Positions 1 through 11,365 of a DNA stretch of 64,000 nucleotides are shown here, piece after piece. The notes under the pieces were generated by a model. That model was not told the origin of the DNA. It made no database searches and was given only the letters and a program-made list of their open reading frames with translations. Within the stretch, counting starts at the first letter, position 1. Every line of letters starts with the position of its first letter. The translations under genes and the position numbers were made by a program. The stretch comes from Rhododendron vialii (Eukaryota; Streptophyta; Magnoliopsida; Ericales; Ericaceae). The stretch spans positions 28,050,501 to 28,114,500 of the forward strand of contig NC_080559.1 of the NCBI RefSeq assembly GCF_030253575.1. Reading direction: 5' to 3'.

Positions 1-859
1 TTTGAGTTTTAGTATTTCTCTTGGTGTTCTATCCGTCTGGGGATTTTCTTCGTGTTCTCTTTTGACAGAGCCAATCAACCAAATGTGATTGGAAAATAGC
101 CGAAAATTTGAAAACAGGCCGGAGGGGATACCAAAAGTGTTAGTATCCCCAGTTTACAAAAAAGTGCTTAGTCTAGTTGTAGTAGGTGCAAGCTGGTCTC
201 AACCCTCTACTCTTTCTAGATGTTATTTCCGAGATCCTGGACTCAAGAAAGGAATTCACAAATGCCCCTCCAATCCTCCTTTTTTTTCGGTTACACAAGA
301 GGGCCTAGGCCCTATAAACAAAAACATTCGTCACAGCATCTCAATATACTCCGAGACCATTGCGGTCATTGCTCAGAACATCCAGCACCTCTACCGAGGC
401 TTGATCAAACACTAGTTCGCTTACCCAGCTAGTTTATGTGCGCATCTATTCTCTTCCCTCTAGCCCAAGGTTAAGTCACAGATCCAACTCATTTTAAGTT
501 GTTCATTGATGAACAAAATCAGGTTGTAAATAGGATCAAGGGTTGTAATCCTCTTTAACAATTTCCAATGATATAAAAAACACCCATACTTTTTTTGGTT
601 TTTTTTGTGTGTGTGTGTGTTTGGTTCCCAAGAGGAAAGTGAAAGAAAAAGGACTGAAGTTGAACCCATGCAATGTTTTTTTGCCTTGATGTTGCACTGC
701 CAATCCGATCCCGATATATTAACAAGAAAACATCCAAAAGTTACATCCAATGAAAAAATTATATTGATCATAGACAAAACTATACAGTATATAAAAACCT
801 TAACTTACGTTTCAAACCGAAAAGACTAAATCATAACTTCGATTCCCATCAAGATCCGA
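1..859. other. No gene seen
   Basis: Open frames here are short, overlap on both strands and match no family I recognise. A run of T and TG dinucleotides lies near 592-622. The stretch at 290-430 is less AT-rich than its surroundings, but neither strand gives a recognisable protein. Confidence 0.4.
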
Positions 860-1123
860 TCAATTGTGAAGTGCATTAGGCCCATCTGGAACAAGCCGGC
901 GCGAAACTGCAAACACCGGGTCGTACCCCTGATCCTCCGCTCGATGATACTTGGGAATGGTGCCGAAGTACCGCAAAAAGGCAGAGTGGAACTTGGCCCT
1001 CAATCTCTGCTCCGATTCTTCGGCTCTAGCATAGCGATCAAGGTGCCGGCAACTGGATACCTGGACTCGCGCGAGCACGATTATGATAACTATGAGTGGT
1101 AGTTGAAAGTTTTGAGGTCTCAT
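860..1123 (-). CDS. CLE: CLE family signalling peptide precursor
   Basis: This 87-residue intronless precursor encodes a secreted CLE peptide, a ligand for leucine-rich-repeat receptor kinases that control meristem and vascular cell fate. Residues 1-25 form a hydrophobic signal peptide ending near VSSC. A variable basic-acidic middle follows, and the protein ends with the 12-residue motif RLVPDGPNALHN directly before the stop, as in most CLE genes. Arg1, Pro4, Gly6, Pro7, Asn8, Leu10, His11 and Asn12 of the motif are present. Position 9, normally proline, is alanine (codon GCA, one base from CCA), and position 5 is Asp rather than the common Ser, Thr or Gly. A TATA-like element lies about 35-42 bases upstream of the ATG. 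Family membership is clear; the exact subgroup and receptor are not. Confidence 0.9.
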   Translation of the reverse strand: MRPQNFQLPLIVIIIVLARVQVSSCRHLDRYARAEESEQRLRAKFHSAFLRYFGTIPKYHRAEDQGYDPVFAVSRRLVPDGPNALHN

Positions 1124-1157
1124 GTTTCAGATGATGCAGGAAGAGTTGAAAGAGGGG

Positions 1158-1165
1158 ATTATATA
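1158..1165 (-). promoter_or_regulatory. TATA-like element of the CLE gene
   Basis: Read on the minus strand this is TATATAAT, 35-42 bases upstream of the CLE start codon. If it is the TATA box, the 5' leader would be very short, so a start site slightly inside the assumed leader is possible. Inferred from position and sequence only. Confidence 0.4.
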
Positions 1166-1320
1166 AACAGAGGAAACAAGTTTTCGGAGGTTGGCTATAG
1201 GTGCTGGCTGGTGAAGTTTATTCACAGATAATGGTCCCCTCACTTGCGAAAGTCTAAGCATGGCCAAGTGAGATATGATATGCTTTTTATTTTGAACCTT
1301 CAACAGGCACATCGATGCCG

Positions 1321-1417
1321 GGTTGTTTTCAAAATTAGTTTTGCAGAATACTTTTCAAAAACTCGTTTTGTCGGCGGTTTCTAAGGCTCGTTTTTTGATA
1401 ACTTTTTGAAAACAGCC
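1321..1417. mobile_element. Small MITE-like inverted repeat upstream of CLE
   Basis: The 97-bp segment begins GGTTGTTTTCAAAA and ends TTTTTGAAAACAGCC, giving imperfect terminal inverted repeats of about 21 bp. No target-site duplication is certain. A related short phrase (TATTCTGCAAAA and its neighbour) recurs near 1578. It lies about 200 bp upstream of the CLE start codon. Confidence 0.45.
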
Positions 1418-1423
1418 TTATTT

Positions 1424-4394
1424 TAGAAGCAGATCTTTAAAGGATGGTAATGTTCACCCTCTTTAAAGGATGGTGAACAAAATTATTCACGCAAATCTTT
1501 CGTATTCTTGAACAGCCTGTGGAAAAATGGACAGGATCCGAGTCCGGAAAAATGTTTCTAAAAGTAAATCTTGAAAAAGTATTCTGCAAAAATGATTCCG
1601 AAGACCACCGCCATATCTGGCTGTTGGGACTTGGGAAGACCTCCATGGCACGTCTCCAGATCCTAAAGGGTTGACTTTATCTTTGGTACAAGGCAGTAAT
1701 GTCCTAGATAGATTTTGTGAACCGGCCGGGGATCCTGGAGCGCAGGGGCACGCAACACAATTCGAGCCGTCAAAAAAGTGTTTTTGATGGGTCCAAATTT
1801 GATAAAAGTATTGCGCACCCTTACGCTTCACGGTCCCAAGTTCCATCATTTGTCAAGCACCGGGCAAAATTTCAAAGTAAAGATAAAAATAAGCAGAGAA
1901 AGAGAGTATATTAGTAGCAGGTTGGTAAGCAGACGTTTAAAAAACCATACAATCGGTTCGCTGGATTCAACTGGAATGCTGTTTTTATTCCTTGAGAGAA
2001 AACAAAGAAAAAAGAACAGCTTGTCTTTGACATTTTCATTTTCTGAAAACTGTAAGCAACTGGGGGGATCTTAGCTTTGAAAGAGCCATTTTATCTCAGG
2101 TAAGAAAGATAGAAATGGGCTTATCATCACTCATCAGTACTGTAAAAATGGGAATTGTAAAAGTACATGCTAGGAATTTTTCAGATTTTACCAAACTCTT
2201 ACCTTTTCGGATCGAGTTCTGCAACTTCTCTCCAAAGCAACTGGTGTCAGGAAGGACTTCGCTCTAGTCTTTTACGACATTCGAGATCCTACTCTTGTTT
2301 TTGGAGCCTTTGCGCAGAACAAAATTATGTTCAGAACGTAAACTTAAATACACAACAATACTAAATTTATGCGGTTCATCCAATGGGAGTCCTTGCGCTG
2401 GTGTCGCGATAGTGAAAGGATACAAAACACATCATTGCCCATGGCTACAAGTAATCACATTCGGCAGAAAATATTAAGAATGTCCTTGAGTAGATGCCTC
2501 GCATGATTTAAATACAATACTATCAAGCTCAGCATACATAAACAGATACTCAAAACCGAAATAAAAAAATCCCGAAAAGACGCTAGTTCGATGGCTTCAA
2601 AATTTAATTGTGGCACATGAACACCATTTTAGAGAATAAAACAGGAAGGTTTTGTATAGCGTGCACGACTCAAGTTATGTCGTTTGTTAGTTCCTCATTG
2701 TCAAACATCAAGAAAGGCCAAACGGATGTCACCTTGCAGGCTTGTTCGCAATGACACGAAGGGTTAATAAACAAAAACAGAACGATATTGCGTTCTTCAT
2801 TTTTCTGGATATTTGGCTCATTTGATTTATTGTAGCTTTGAATTTCGGCAACTGACTCGGTCCGGATTGATCTGCCGTGTTACGAATGTCAACTTAGTAG
2901 AATGAATAATAAGAATAGAAAAGGACAACTCATCTCCTTCTTTGACTTCCGGTCGTGTTTTCCACTCGATCATTAGAACTGAAATGTTTATTCCTAGTTT
3001 TCATGGTTTTTCTTTTGTTTTCTTGGCAGAGCCAATTGTTTGACTAAAGTGAAAAGGTAGCATATTCACATATTGTATGATCAAAATTAGTGGAGGAATC
3101 TTGGGTTTTTGCTTGTTTCTCAGCAAATCTCGTTGAGGTTGCCGGAAATATACGACGATAAATGAACTGAAACTTGGAAAACCCCAAATACAATAATTTG
3201 ACTTGTATGTTGGATTATACTTGAATCGCCTTTCATGTTCGTGTTTAACCCGAAAACAAAGAGATGGCAGCAATGCAGACGGGGACTCGCGTGACAGTGC
3301 CAGGTCATCAGAGAGAGAGAGAGAGATGGTAGCCAATTCCCTCAAAGGAGAGTTGTGCACGGGGATAATACATCGCCAGGTTTGTATTCCCATAGCACTA
3401 TAGGATTCAGACATACAATCTGTAATTTGACAAAGCAAGCTAGCCTCAATCCTACAGAAGTGCTTGTCAATAGCAGTTGTAAGACACTACCCCCTGATAG
3501 AAGGAGGGGTGTGATTCACGATACCCAACCGAGGGGAACAGCTCCATTAGTCCGAACATCACTCAGTTATCAAAGCACCACCGGCGGACCTACTTCCAAA
3601 CCACCAACCCCGTCCCCCACCACCAGCACTCCCACCACTTCAGTTACAAAACAAGGATCATCACTTCCATCCACCTCAGTTACAAAACAAAGGATCATCA
3701 CTTCCATCCCCAATTCTGGCATATCAACTCTCTTTCAGTGGTGTCATGCATAAACCAATTGTTTGCATTTCTTTTCGACTTCTGCACAATTCCTATAAAT
3801 TAAACATCCTTCCTAGTATTTACAGGAAATATCAAACAATGTACAGAATTACACAGAATAATCAAATACCTGTTCTACACGCTGAGGCTGCTAGTGTCTC
3901 AAATCCTTGAGCAACCCCTCCGTCTTTTGTACCCTGAATCTCCTTTTGCTTCTATCTTCATCCATCCCGTCACTTACCAGCAACAGTAAAAAACTAGCAC
4001 AGCTTTTTCATCAGCAAAAAGGCTGTGCATACACTGATACACAATGCACCAAAAAAACGAACCTAACAATCCACAGTTGCAAATTTGTGTTTCATCATGA
4101 CAGAAAGCAACAATTCTACCTCAGACGGGAGCAGCATAGTAGTTTAGACAAAACCCAAGAGGCAATTCCAAATATTTAGCAGATTTGAATACAAAAGTCA
4201 AACATGTCCATTCCATTATTAAACAGTACAAGCTAATTAACGCTTTGGTGATATTTTAGCTTAAGGAAATAACTCGTTTGTTTAACGATGTTTAAAAAAC
4301 ACAGGCACTCAAACACTACATTTTCTAGGGGCCTTCACATTTCAAGTTGTTTTTCTGGATCCCGATAGATGTAATAGAGGTTCATTTACAAACA
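1424..4394. other. Intergenic stretch without a recognised gene
   Basis: Open frames of up to 145 codons occur on both strands (for example 1487-1849 minus, 3001-3438 minus, 3355-3753 plus). None has a recognisable domain, and their composition is not coding-like. The part nearest 4394 is probably the 3' UTR of the steroid-binding protein gene. Confidence 0.4.
3639..3709. repeat. Short tandem duplication (about 35-bp unit)
   Basis: Two adjacent copies of a unit beginning TCAGTTACAAAACAA and containing GGATCATCACTTCCATCC. They differ mainly by one inserted A and the spacer between them. Confidence 0.75.
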
Positions 4395-7300
4395 TCACTC
4401 TTTGTCAACATCAGCACCAGATGCACTTTCTCTGGTTCCAGCAGCTGCATCCTCCGACGCATCATTTTCTGTGGGCTTATCAGCATGGGACTCAGTTGCC
4501 TCAACAGGTTCGCCATGGGAGGGCCCATCAGTTACTGGTACTGTATTCTTGATTGTCCCAACCTTAACATACTTGCTCATGAACTTGTATTCCCAATCTT
4601 GCAATGCATCAAGTTCAAAGGGACCAAGACCAGATACATCCCCAGTTAGATCTTTGTCCTCAAAGGACATCTTTGCTAGAGCCCTACTGGCATCCTTTCC
4701 AGCAAATAAAGCATAAGGACCACCAGGTCCGTAGAACATCCTGCAAGAAAAATGGGATGCAATCAAATAGCTCAGTATTGGTCAAACAAAACCTTAAACG
4801 AATAGAAAAGGGCTTAATTGCAACCAACCAGAAGTTCGCAACACTTGCTCTCACATGGCCAGGAAAAAGTTCTGGCAATCAAGCACCCTCTTGTGTCAAG
4901 AACTACCTACTTTGGCTAGATGTGTAGTGCTTATTACACCAAATTGTGAAAGCATGGCAACCTCCTTGCAAAGGAGACCCGTTTTAATATGCCACAGTAA
5001 TCACAACAGCTCAAAAAAGAAAGGAGATGTGGGAGGCAGGGTTGATCCAGGAGGAATGAACCTTCCTAGTAATTTTTCAACAGCAATAATTTCTTAAAAA
5101 TCTCTCATTTTACCAGTAATTTATGAGATAATCACAAAAAATAAAAAAAACATAGGAGCTCGCATCCCCAAAGTCGGAGTTTGTGCTGGAGAGAGTTACT
5201 ACAGATATGGCAATAGAAATATGGTATCATTTTCCTTTTCCAGTTTTCCTAATACTGGTACAAGGCTAAAATGAAATCTCAATGACACACACACACACAC
5301 AAAAAAAAAAAACAAACTAAGTCTTTGCAGACTGCACCCACAGCATTCTATTCCCTTACCTTCAATTGAAAACAAATAAATTATACTCTTGCAACAAGTA
5401 CTATAAATGGATTCCCTCAAGACTCGATCATACGCTTGGCTGCATAACTTACCCAATAAAGTAGTAGCTGCACGCACTAATCAATACATAAATATTTGTG
5501 TTTAGAGAGTTAGAAACCGAGTGTGACCGAAGATCACAAATGGAAATCCTAAATGAGTCAGTTAGCAGAAGTGGAAAGTTGGGGACTGAGTCAAGCTAAT
5601 CATAACCAACCCAATAAAAAGTAACCACATCTCATACCAGAGTGAGGGGGAAAAATACCGACAATCCTAACATTCCATATAAGCTCTAAATACAGAAAAA
5701 AGACAACCAAAACGAAACATTCAAAATCTAACCAAACAAGAACGCTAAAGACATGAAATGGAAACTAAGAACAAGAAACATGGTCTTAAATTGAAAAACA
5801 GGCATATAACACAAAAGGTAACTAGCAATAGCTAGTCAACGAAATATATATTTATAGTTAATATCAGATTATTGTCCAAATTGGTGAGTATTTTGGCCAT
5901 TTGGTTTCTTAGCAAGTATCGGAACAAGCAAAAAATTAGATTCTTGTCGCAATAATTGACCGCATGCAAGGTAGAAAATCCAGCCAAAAGAACATCAAGC
6001 ACAACACCTGCACCGCCAAAGAAGAGGTGTAAAACAGGAAAATAGCAACAACACCTATTTTCTTCTTTTACACCTCTTCTTTGGCGGTGCAGCCTTGCAC
6101 GTGTTATGCATGATGCCCCTTATTGGTTGGATTTGGTAGGAGGTTGTTGGCCATTTGTCACGGCAAGAATCGAATTTTTGCTTGTTCATATATTTGATAT
6201 TTGCTAAGAACCAAATGGGCCAAAATCCTCACCAATTTGGACAATAGTCTGATATTGTCTATGAATATATACTTTATTGACAACCTTTTGAAGTGTAGTT
6301 ATTGCTAGTGACATTCTTTTTTAATATCGTACATGCTTGTTTTTTCAACTTGAGACTTTCGTGTCCTTAGCTTTCTTGTTCTGTCAGATTGTTAATGTTC
6401 CGTTTTTGTTTTGTTGTCGTTTTCTATATCTAGAATTTACAGGGAATTGTTAGGATTGTTGGCATTTACGTATTATCCTGTTGACCATGCCCGTTTTGGT
6501 TGTCGTTTTTCTATATTTACAATTTACATGGAATCATTAGGATTGTCGGTATTTGTCCGCTCACCCTGGTATGGGATGTGGTTACTTTGTATCGGGCTGG
6601 TTAGTTCTTATGATTAGCTTGATTCGGTCCCCAACTTTCCACTTATGCTAGGATCCAAATACATAGAGAAGAAACAAAAGATCTCCTACTAGTCACCTAT
6701 TTGGATAATTAGAGACAAAAAGGAAGAAAATAGGAGAGACCAATACCCAAAAGCCACTTTTGAAGAACTTTAGAGACAAGAAATCAAGCAGGTAATAAAA
6801 GCCTGTGCGAATCAATAGACACAGCAGCAGAAAGTGAACTTTACAACTCTATAGAACCCACACACACTCTTAATCCAAACACATGCAAGTTCCTTCCAAT
6901 CCCCAACAAGTACTTTAACTCCCACAGCGCATCAGAAAAAGTAAAAAGCTAAAAATCGAGAAATCTCGTCAAAGCCTTGAAAATCACATAAACGAAGTTG
7001 AATACTGAAAAATGAGAAAGGGAAGTCTATTGCCAGTAATCCCAGAACCAAAAGTCGAATTCTAGAAATTACATAAAAGAAACTAACCCAAAAATCCAAA
7101 CAAATACAGATGCTTAAAAATAACAAAACCAAGTCCATCGATAAACCAAACTACCAAAATCAACAAAACCCAGAAGCATAAGAAGAAGAAGAAAAACAAA
7201 CCAAAAAAAGAGAAACCCCTTAGTATACCTGCTCTGAGACACGTCATAGATCTGACCCTTGATGGCCATGAGGAGAGGCTTGGTAGCGTCGTTTCCATCG

Positions 7301-7539
7301 TAGGCCTTCAGTTCCTCTTCGGTGATCTCCCCAAGCTGAACGGGAGGCGGCAGAGGCTGCATCTCCTCTGCTGAAGCCCTGGTCGTCCTCTCATACTGAC
7401 GATCGGACGACCCGAAGAGCGATGAGAGCAGGTAGTAAACGGCCAGGCCCAGAGCGAGGCCCGTGAAGAAGGTCCCCGGAGAGAGTCCTGTGTAGACCGC
7501 GATTGATTCTTTCACGGTCTCCCATAGTTGAAGGGCCAT
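4395..7539 (-). CDS. MSBP2: Membrane steroid-binding protein (MAPR family)
   Basis: Two exons, 7539-7229 and 4740-4395, are joined by GT-AG sites (AGCAG/GTATAC and TTGCAG/GATG) within an Arg codon, giving 218 residues. Residues about 25-44 form one membrane helix. Residues about 70-170 are a cytochrome b5-like MAPR domain with ITEEELKAYDG, GQIYDV, FYGPGGPYALFAGKDASRAL and LDALQDWEYKFMSKY. The last 45 residues are an acidic, Ser/Glu-rich tail. As in the family, the cytochrome b5 axial histidines are absent; MAPR proteins bind haem or steroids through tyrosines. Arabidopsis MSBP1 and MSBP2 sit in the ER and plasma membrane, bind progesterone, and MSBPs scaffold monolignol P450s. The length matches the family (about 220-233). 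I favour MSBP2 because the F-box and SEND1 neighbours match those of At3g48890. The 2.49-kb intron contains a long inverted repeat. Confidence 0.93.
5282..5311. repeat. CA microsatellite followed by poly-A
   Basis: About eight or nine CA units followed by an A run of 11-12, inside the steroid-binding protein intron. Confidence 0.85.
5560..6660. repeat. Long inverted repeat (foldback element) in the MSBP intron
   Basis: Two arms of roughly 470 and 590 bp are reverse complements of each other with scattered mismatches. The outermost matching block is GTGGAAAGTTGGGG near 5570-5585, mirrored near 6631-6645. The innermost 25 bp (6010-6034 and 6066-6090) match perfectly across a 31-base loop, which itself can pair GAAAATAG with CTATTTTC. 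The right arm is longer because a block of about 85 bp (about 6401-6490) is repeated with changes at about 6491-6575. No transposase and no certain target-site duplication are visible. The intron is transcribed with the gene, so a long hairpin RNA is possible. It could be a foldback transposon or MITE, or a locally formed inverted duplication. Confidence 0.85.
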
Positions 7540-9175
7540 GACTGATGAGAGAGAGAAGAGGCGAGAGAAACGAGGGGATAAAGGGAAAAGGGAAGAAAGG
7601 ATTTTCCAAGAAGAGCGTAGCTATGATTTATCTACCTCCGTTTGATGGTAGGAAGGGGAAAAGATTCGGAGGCAGCTTCTCTAAGGTTGCCTGTTGAACT
7701 GCACGGGGCGCAGTCCTGCTATTTTCGGCATGCTTTAATGATCAGACTCGTTCATTTTGTAAAACTTTTACTTATAAAAACAATCGTGCAAAGAATTAAA
7801 TCAATTTGATATCGATATAATTTTATTTTGCGAAAAAATGAGTTGACCATAATGGATCACAAACTGAAGAACTCATTTTGTGGCAAATAACGTGCTTCGT
7901 TTAGAGATCGGTGTTCAACTAACTTCTTTGTTTGAATTGATGTTTGAAAAAAAAATTGAAAAATAGTAGGGATAATAAGTGGAGGGAGATAGAGAGAGAA
8001 ATGTTGAGAGTAAGAAGAATCTAAGGAGAATTTTTTTAAAAATGCTTTTTGAATCCTAAAGAGAACAAGGAATTCTACATGACTATTAGAATCAGTGAAC
8101 AAGTTCAATTATTAAAATAGGTCCGAAATGAGGCTGAAAATGGTCGAAGTGCACTCGTGCAATCCAATAGACAACTTGAGAGAAGCTGCCTCCAAAAGAT
8201 TTTTCGATCCCATAAATTTTGCGTTTTGCCTACTTTAATACTATATGCGTCAAACTCGTGCTATGCACGACGAATCCAAGTTCACACGATTTATGTAAAT
8301 TCATATTAAACTAATTTCTGCTTAGTTTAAATTGTCAAAATTCATAAATTGTTCAACACATGTATACTATATATTAAAGCGAATGGTGGATTAACATCCT
8401 ACATCAAGAAGTTCAAGTGTGGAGATAACATCCGCATTGTGCCACAGTCCACAGATAATGTTCATATTATTCCTATTTGCTTTTGCATCATGAAATCTCT
8501 ATTATAAAACAGAAGGGTGTGGGGACAAGTTGTTGGAACGGCTCAGATTCATTTGATCCAAAGGCTGTAGTGCATCCTCCCACTTTCCGGTTAAGTGTCC
8601 ATGATTTTCACCTAAATCACACAACTGCTATCCTCTTTCAACCGAGATGCGTAGTGCCGTAGACACAAGTTAGCACTAGTACTATTATAACTCGACAAAA
8701 ACTTGACTCAAATTTAAATAAGAGAGACTTAAATATTCATCCTCAGAACCCAATTGAATTATGTTTTCTTCCTACTCATTTTTGAACGCTTATGTTTTCA
8801 TCTCTATATTTTTTAATCCCAAAAGTACCCTTGTGTGTGTGTGTAGCACCGAAATTTGGGATTGAAAAATAAAACTTCCCGTCCCCGCAAAAGAACCGAT
8901 GGTCGATCCCCACTGATTTCGCCATTGAATCCCAACAAATTCGCTAACCGATCCTTAAAATTTCTCCACTCAATCCATTTATAACCGATACCCCCTCCAT
9001 TTGTAATTTGGTCTCCATATTTTTCTAAAAACCCATAGAAAATCCAGACCATGTTTGTCCTCCATTAATTGGTGCGAATTCCCTCACCGCCTCTTCACTC
9101 GCTGCTTGTCGTCGCCTCGCCACCGCCTCTCTGCTCGTTGCATGTATAAGAACCATTACAGTAATGATGGTTTTC
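7540..9175. other. Intergenic stretch, MSBP upstream region
   Basis: It holds the probable promoter and 5' UTR of the steroid-binding protein gene (7540 to about 7700) and AT-rich DNA with no recognisable gene. A segment near 7970-8020 (GGAGGGAGATAGAGAGAGAA) resembles the interior of the MITE family described at 21965, 22205, 26471 and 57524. Confidence 0.4.
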
Positions 9176-9177
9176 GT

Positions 9178-9842
9178 TTCATGGTAAATTATTTGTATCA
9201 TTTACAATGAAAACGGGTTTTTCCCGATCAAACCATCCTTTCTGGCCTCCTTGTCAGCACCCTCAGCGACCTCGCCCTCACCACCCTGCTCTTCGTCATC
9301 TGCAATCCAGTCCCGTCCTCGTCCCCGCCGCGCTTACCCTCACCTTGGCCGTTGCCGGCTTCCTTCCATCGACAGTCGTCGGACCAATCAACATCAAGAT
9401 CGAACACCGGAGGATGCGGTTTCCGCACCAGGAAGGTCTCGTCGGCGATCGAATAGCTCTCCATCGCCGTGATTTGCCTAGAACACTCAAATCTTGGCCG
9501 TCGCAGAAGAATGATGCTCTGTCGCCATTATCGTTCAACTTCACCTTTGCCAAAATCAATGCATTCAGAACCGATGGCGATCCGCTTGTTGTCCTACGTC
9601 CTTCGCTCTGTCGCCGTCGTTCGCCTCATCTCCGATATCTTCAAGTCCAAACTATCCCTCCTCCTTGGACTCTTCACCATCAGCCACGTCCGCTACTCCA
9701 CTGTTGGTGCCTCCATGATCAAGAACGTCAAGCCCTCCGTCGACCGCTAGTTTTCATGGTAAACTATTTGTATCATTTACCATGAAACATGTTTTTTTGT
9801 TATTTTTCATTTGATAAATTATTTGAACCGTTTACCATGAAA
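9178..9842. repeat. GC-rich gene-like island flanked by palindromic repeats
   Basis: A GC-rich segment of about 540 bp (9215-9750) stands out in AT-rich DNA. It is bracketed by near-identical 36-37-bp repeats at 9178-9213 and 9751-9787, and a third diverged copy sits at 9804-9842. Each repeat is itself palindromic: TTTCATGGTAAA then TTTACCATGAAA or close to it. Within the island the frame ending at 9750 has coding-like codons (GTC, ATC, TCC, AAG) and ends in TAG, but reading is open in several frames and no domain is recognisable. It may be a captured gene fragment inside a transposon, or a decayed retrocopy. Confidence 0.5.
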
Positions 9843-9854
9843 TATTTGTTCAAA

Positions 9855-9922
9855 TCATGGGATATTTTTCGTGTTCACGTTGTAATCGTCATGGGATATT
9901 TATCGTGTCCACATTGTAATTG
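9855..9922. repeat. Tandem duplication, 34-bp unit
   Basis: Two copies (9855-9888 and 9889-9922) of a unit starting TCATGGGATATTT and ending TTGTAAT[CT]G, followed by a partial third start (TCATGG). It directly follows the palindromic repeats. Confidence 0.8.
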
Positions 9923-9935
9923 TCATGGTAATTTA

Positions 9936-10943
9936 ACCATTTAACCATGTAACGATTTGAGTATGTCATGTTATTTCTTTCTTTCTTTTTGTAATTTAGC
10001 CATGTTCCGTGTAATAACATCAATGAAAAATATGACTTTTTGTTGTCTGGTTGGCAACCTCAAAGATTGAAGAAAACATGCAAAGATGTGGTCAATCTAT
10101 CATGTTATATTCCTAAAAAAAATCAATTCCACAAATACATGGTGATAAATAAATAAATAATATTTAAATTTACTAAATCCCACTGAATTAGGAAAATAAT
10201 CCAATTCAATCCCATTAAATTGGAAAATCAATTCAATCCAATCCCACTAAATTAGGAAAGCAATATAACATAATATATGTATATCATAGTGAAAATGGTA
10301 AGAAAGGTATCTCACACACTAAGAGCATGAAAATATAAGCACGAAAAAAGGGCGGGATGAATTCTTACATAGCATAGATAAAGATGATGAATATTTAAAT
10401 ATTCCTAAATAAAGAAAACTAATGAGTATAAATCAATTTGTAAAGCAATTGGGTCTGGAATCAGACCCAATTGTTTGCATCAACAAGTCTCTATAACAAC
10501 TGTTTGCAAATTTTTTTCCCTGTTAAGGGTTACTTATCACAAGACAGGAAGCGCAATATTGAAAATTAAGAAAGCAAATATAAATAGTATTTTCGTTAAG
10601 TAAATAGTTTTTTTATTACTTTCAATCAATCATCAATGTCATATAGTAAATAATTTTTTCGTTACTTTCAAAGTTGATTTATTTTTTATAGGTGAATTTC
10701 AGTAATTTTGGCACTTAAACTAGCACATTAAAAAAAGGAGTTGAACTATTTACCTTTGTTCTGACACTTATGTGCACCTCTGATGTCATTAGGCCAAAGG
10801 CCTCTTGGCAAACTTGGTTAGTTGATTCCTAGCCGAAATAGTTTCGAAGATTTAACTTCAAGAGATCATATTTTTCATATTCTAAATTTTGAATATGGTA
10901 GTCAGTTTGTACCAACTTTGTACACTTTTTTGTTGAGGGACTC
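9936..10943. other. AT-rich intergenic DNA
   Basis: No gene is visible. A degenerate repeat of about 30 bp (AATCCCA[CT][TA]AAATTAGGAAA-like) occurs around 10180-10265. Confidence 0.4.
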
Positions 10944-10960
10944 AATGGATGCCATGATCA

Positions 10961-11203
10961 TTAGGCTCATGTTGGTCTTCGCTGGTCGTCGGCATTTTTT
11001 GGCCTTCTATTTGGCCTTTATCTTCTGGCGATAGCATATGTGGTGTTTTTGGTGTTTTGCGGCTTCGTACGGTGTGTTATGTTCCTTAGGCCCTAGTTTG
11101 GTCTTTGTTCGTCGCTGGTGTGTATTCATTATTGTAATGGCAATAGTGTAGTTGTACTTTCCTCATTATTAATGCATTTCTTCCTGTTCTTCCAAAAAAA
11201 AAA
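10961..11203 (+). mobile_element. 5'-truncated LINE 3' end with target-site duplication
   Basis: A 243-bp insert ends in a 12-13-base A tail and is flanked by 17-bp direct repeats: AATGGATGCCATGATCA (10944-10960) and AATGGATGCCTTGACCA (11204-11220), differing at two positions. The T- and G-rich sequence before the tail (TTTGTTCGTCGCTGGTG, then CTCATTATTAATGCATTTC) is typical of plant L1-type LINE 3' ends. The structure shows target-primed retrotransposition. No reverse-transcriptase coding sequence remains because of 5' truncation. Confidence 0.75.
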
Positions 11204-11365
11204 AATGGATGCCTTGACCAGTTGGTAGGTGAGGAAACCAGATTAGGCAAGGACAAATGAGACATTATGCGTGACATTTATTCTTGCAATAATCTCAACA
11301 AACTGCAATTAGCTAGCACACCCGTTCCACTAACTAAGTATATTTATTTTTTAAATTAAAAATGA

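Noticed and set aside
3355-3753. 132-codon Thr/Ser/Pro-rich frame
   Set aside because: It is low in complexity, includes a tandem duplication, has no domain, and overlaps a minus-strand frame of similar length.
9207-9785. 192-codon plus-strand frame in the GC-rich island
   Set aside because: The product is Pro/Arg/His-rich and without a domain; other frames of the same stretch look equally or more coding-like, so no CDS is called.
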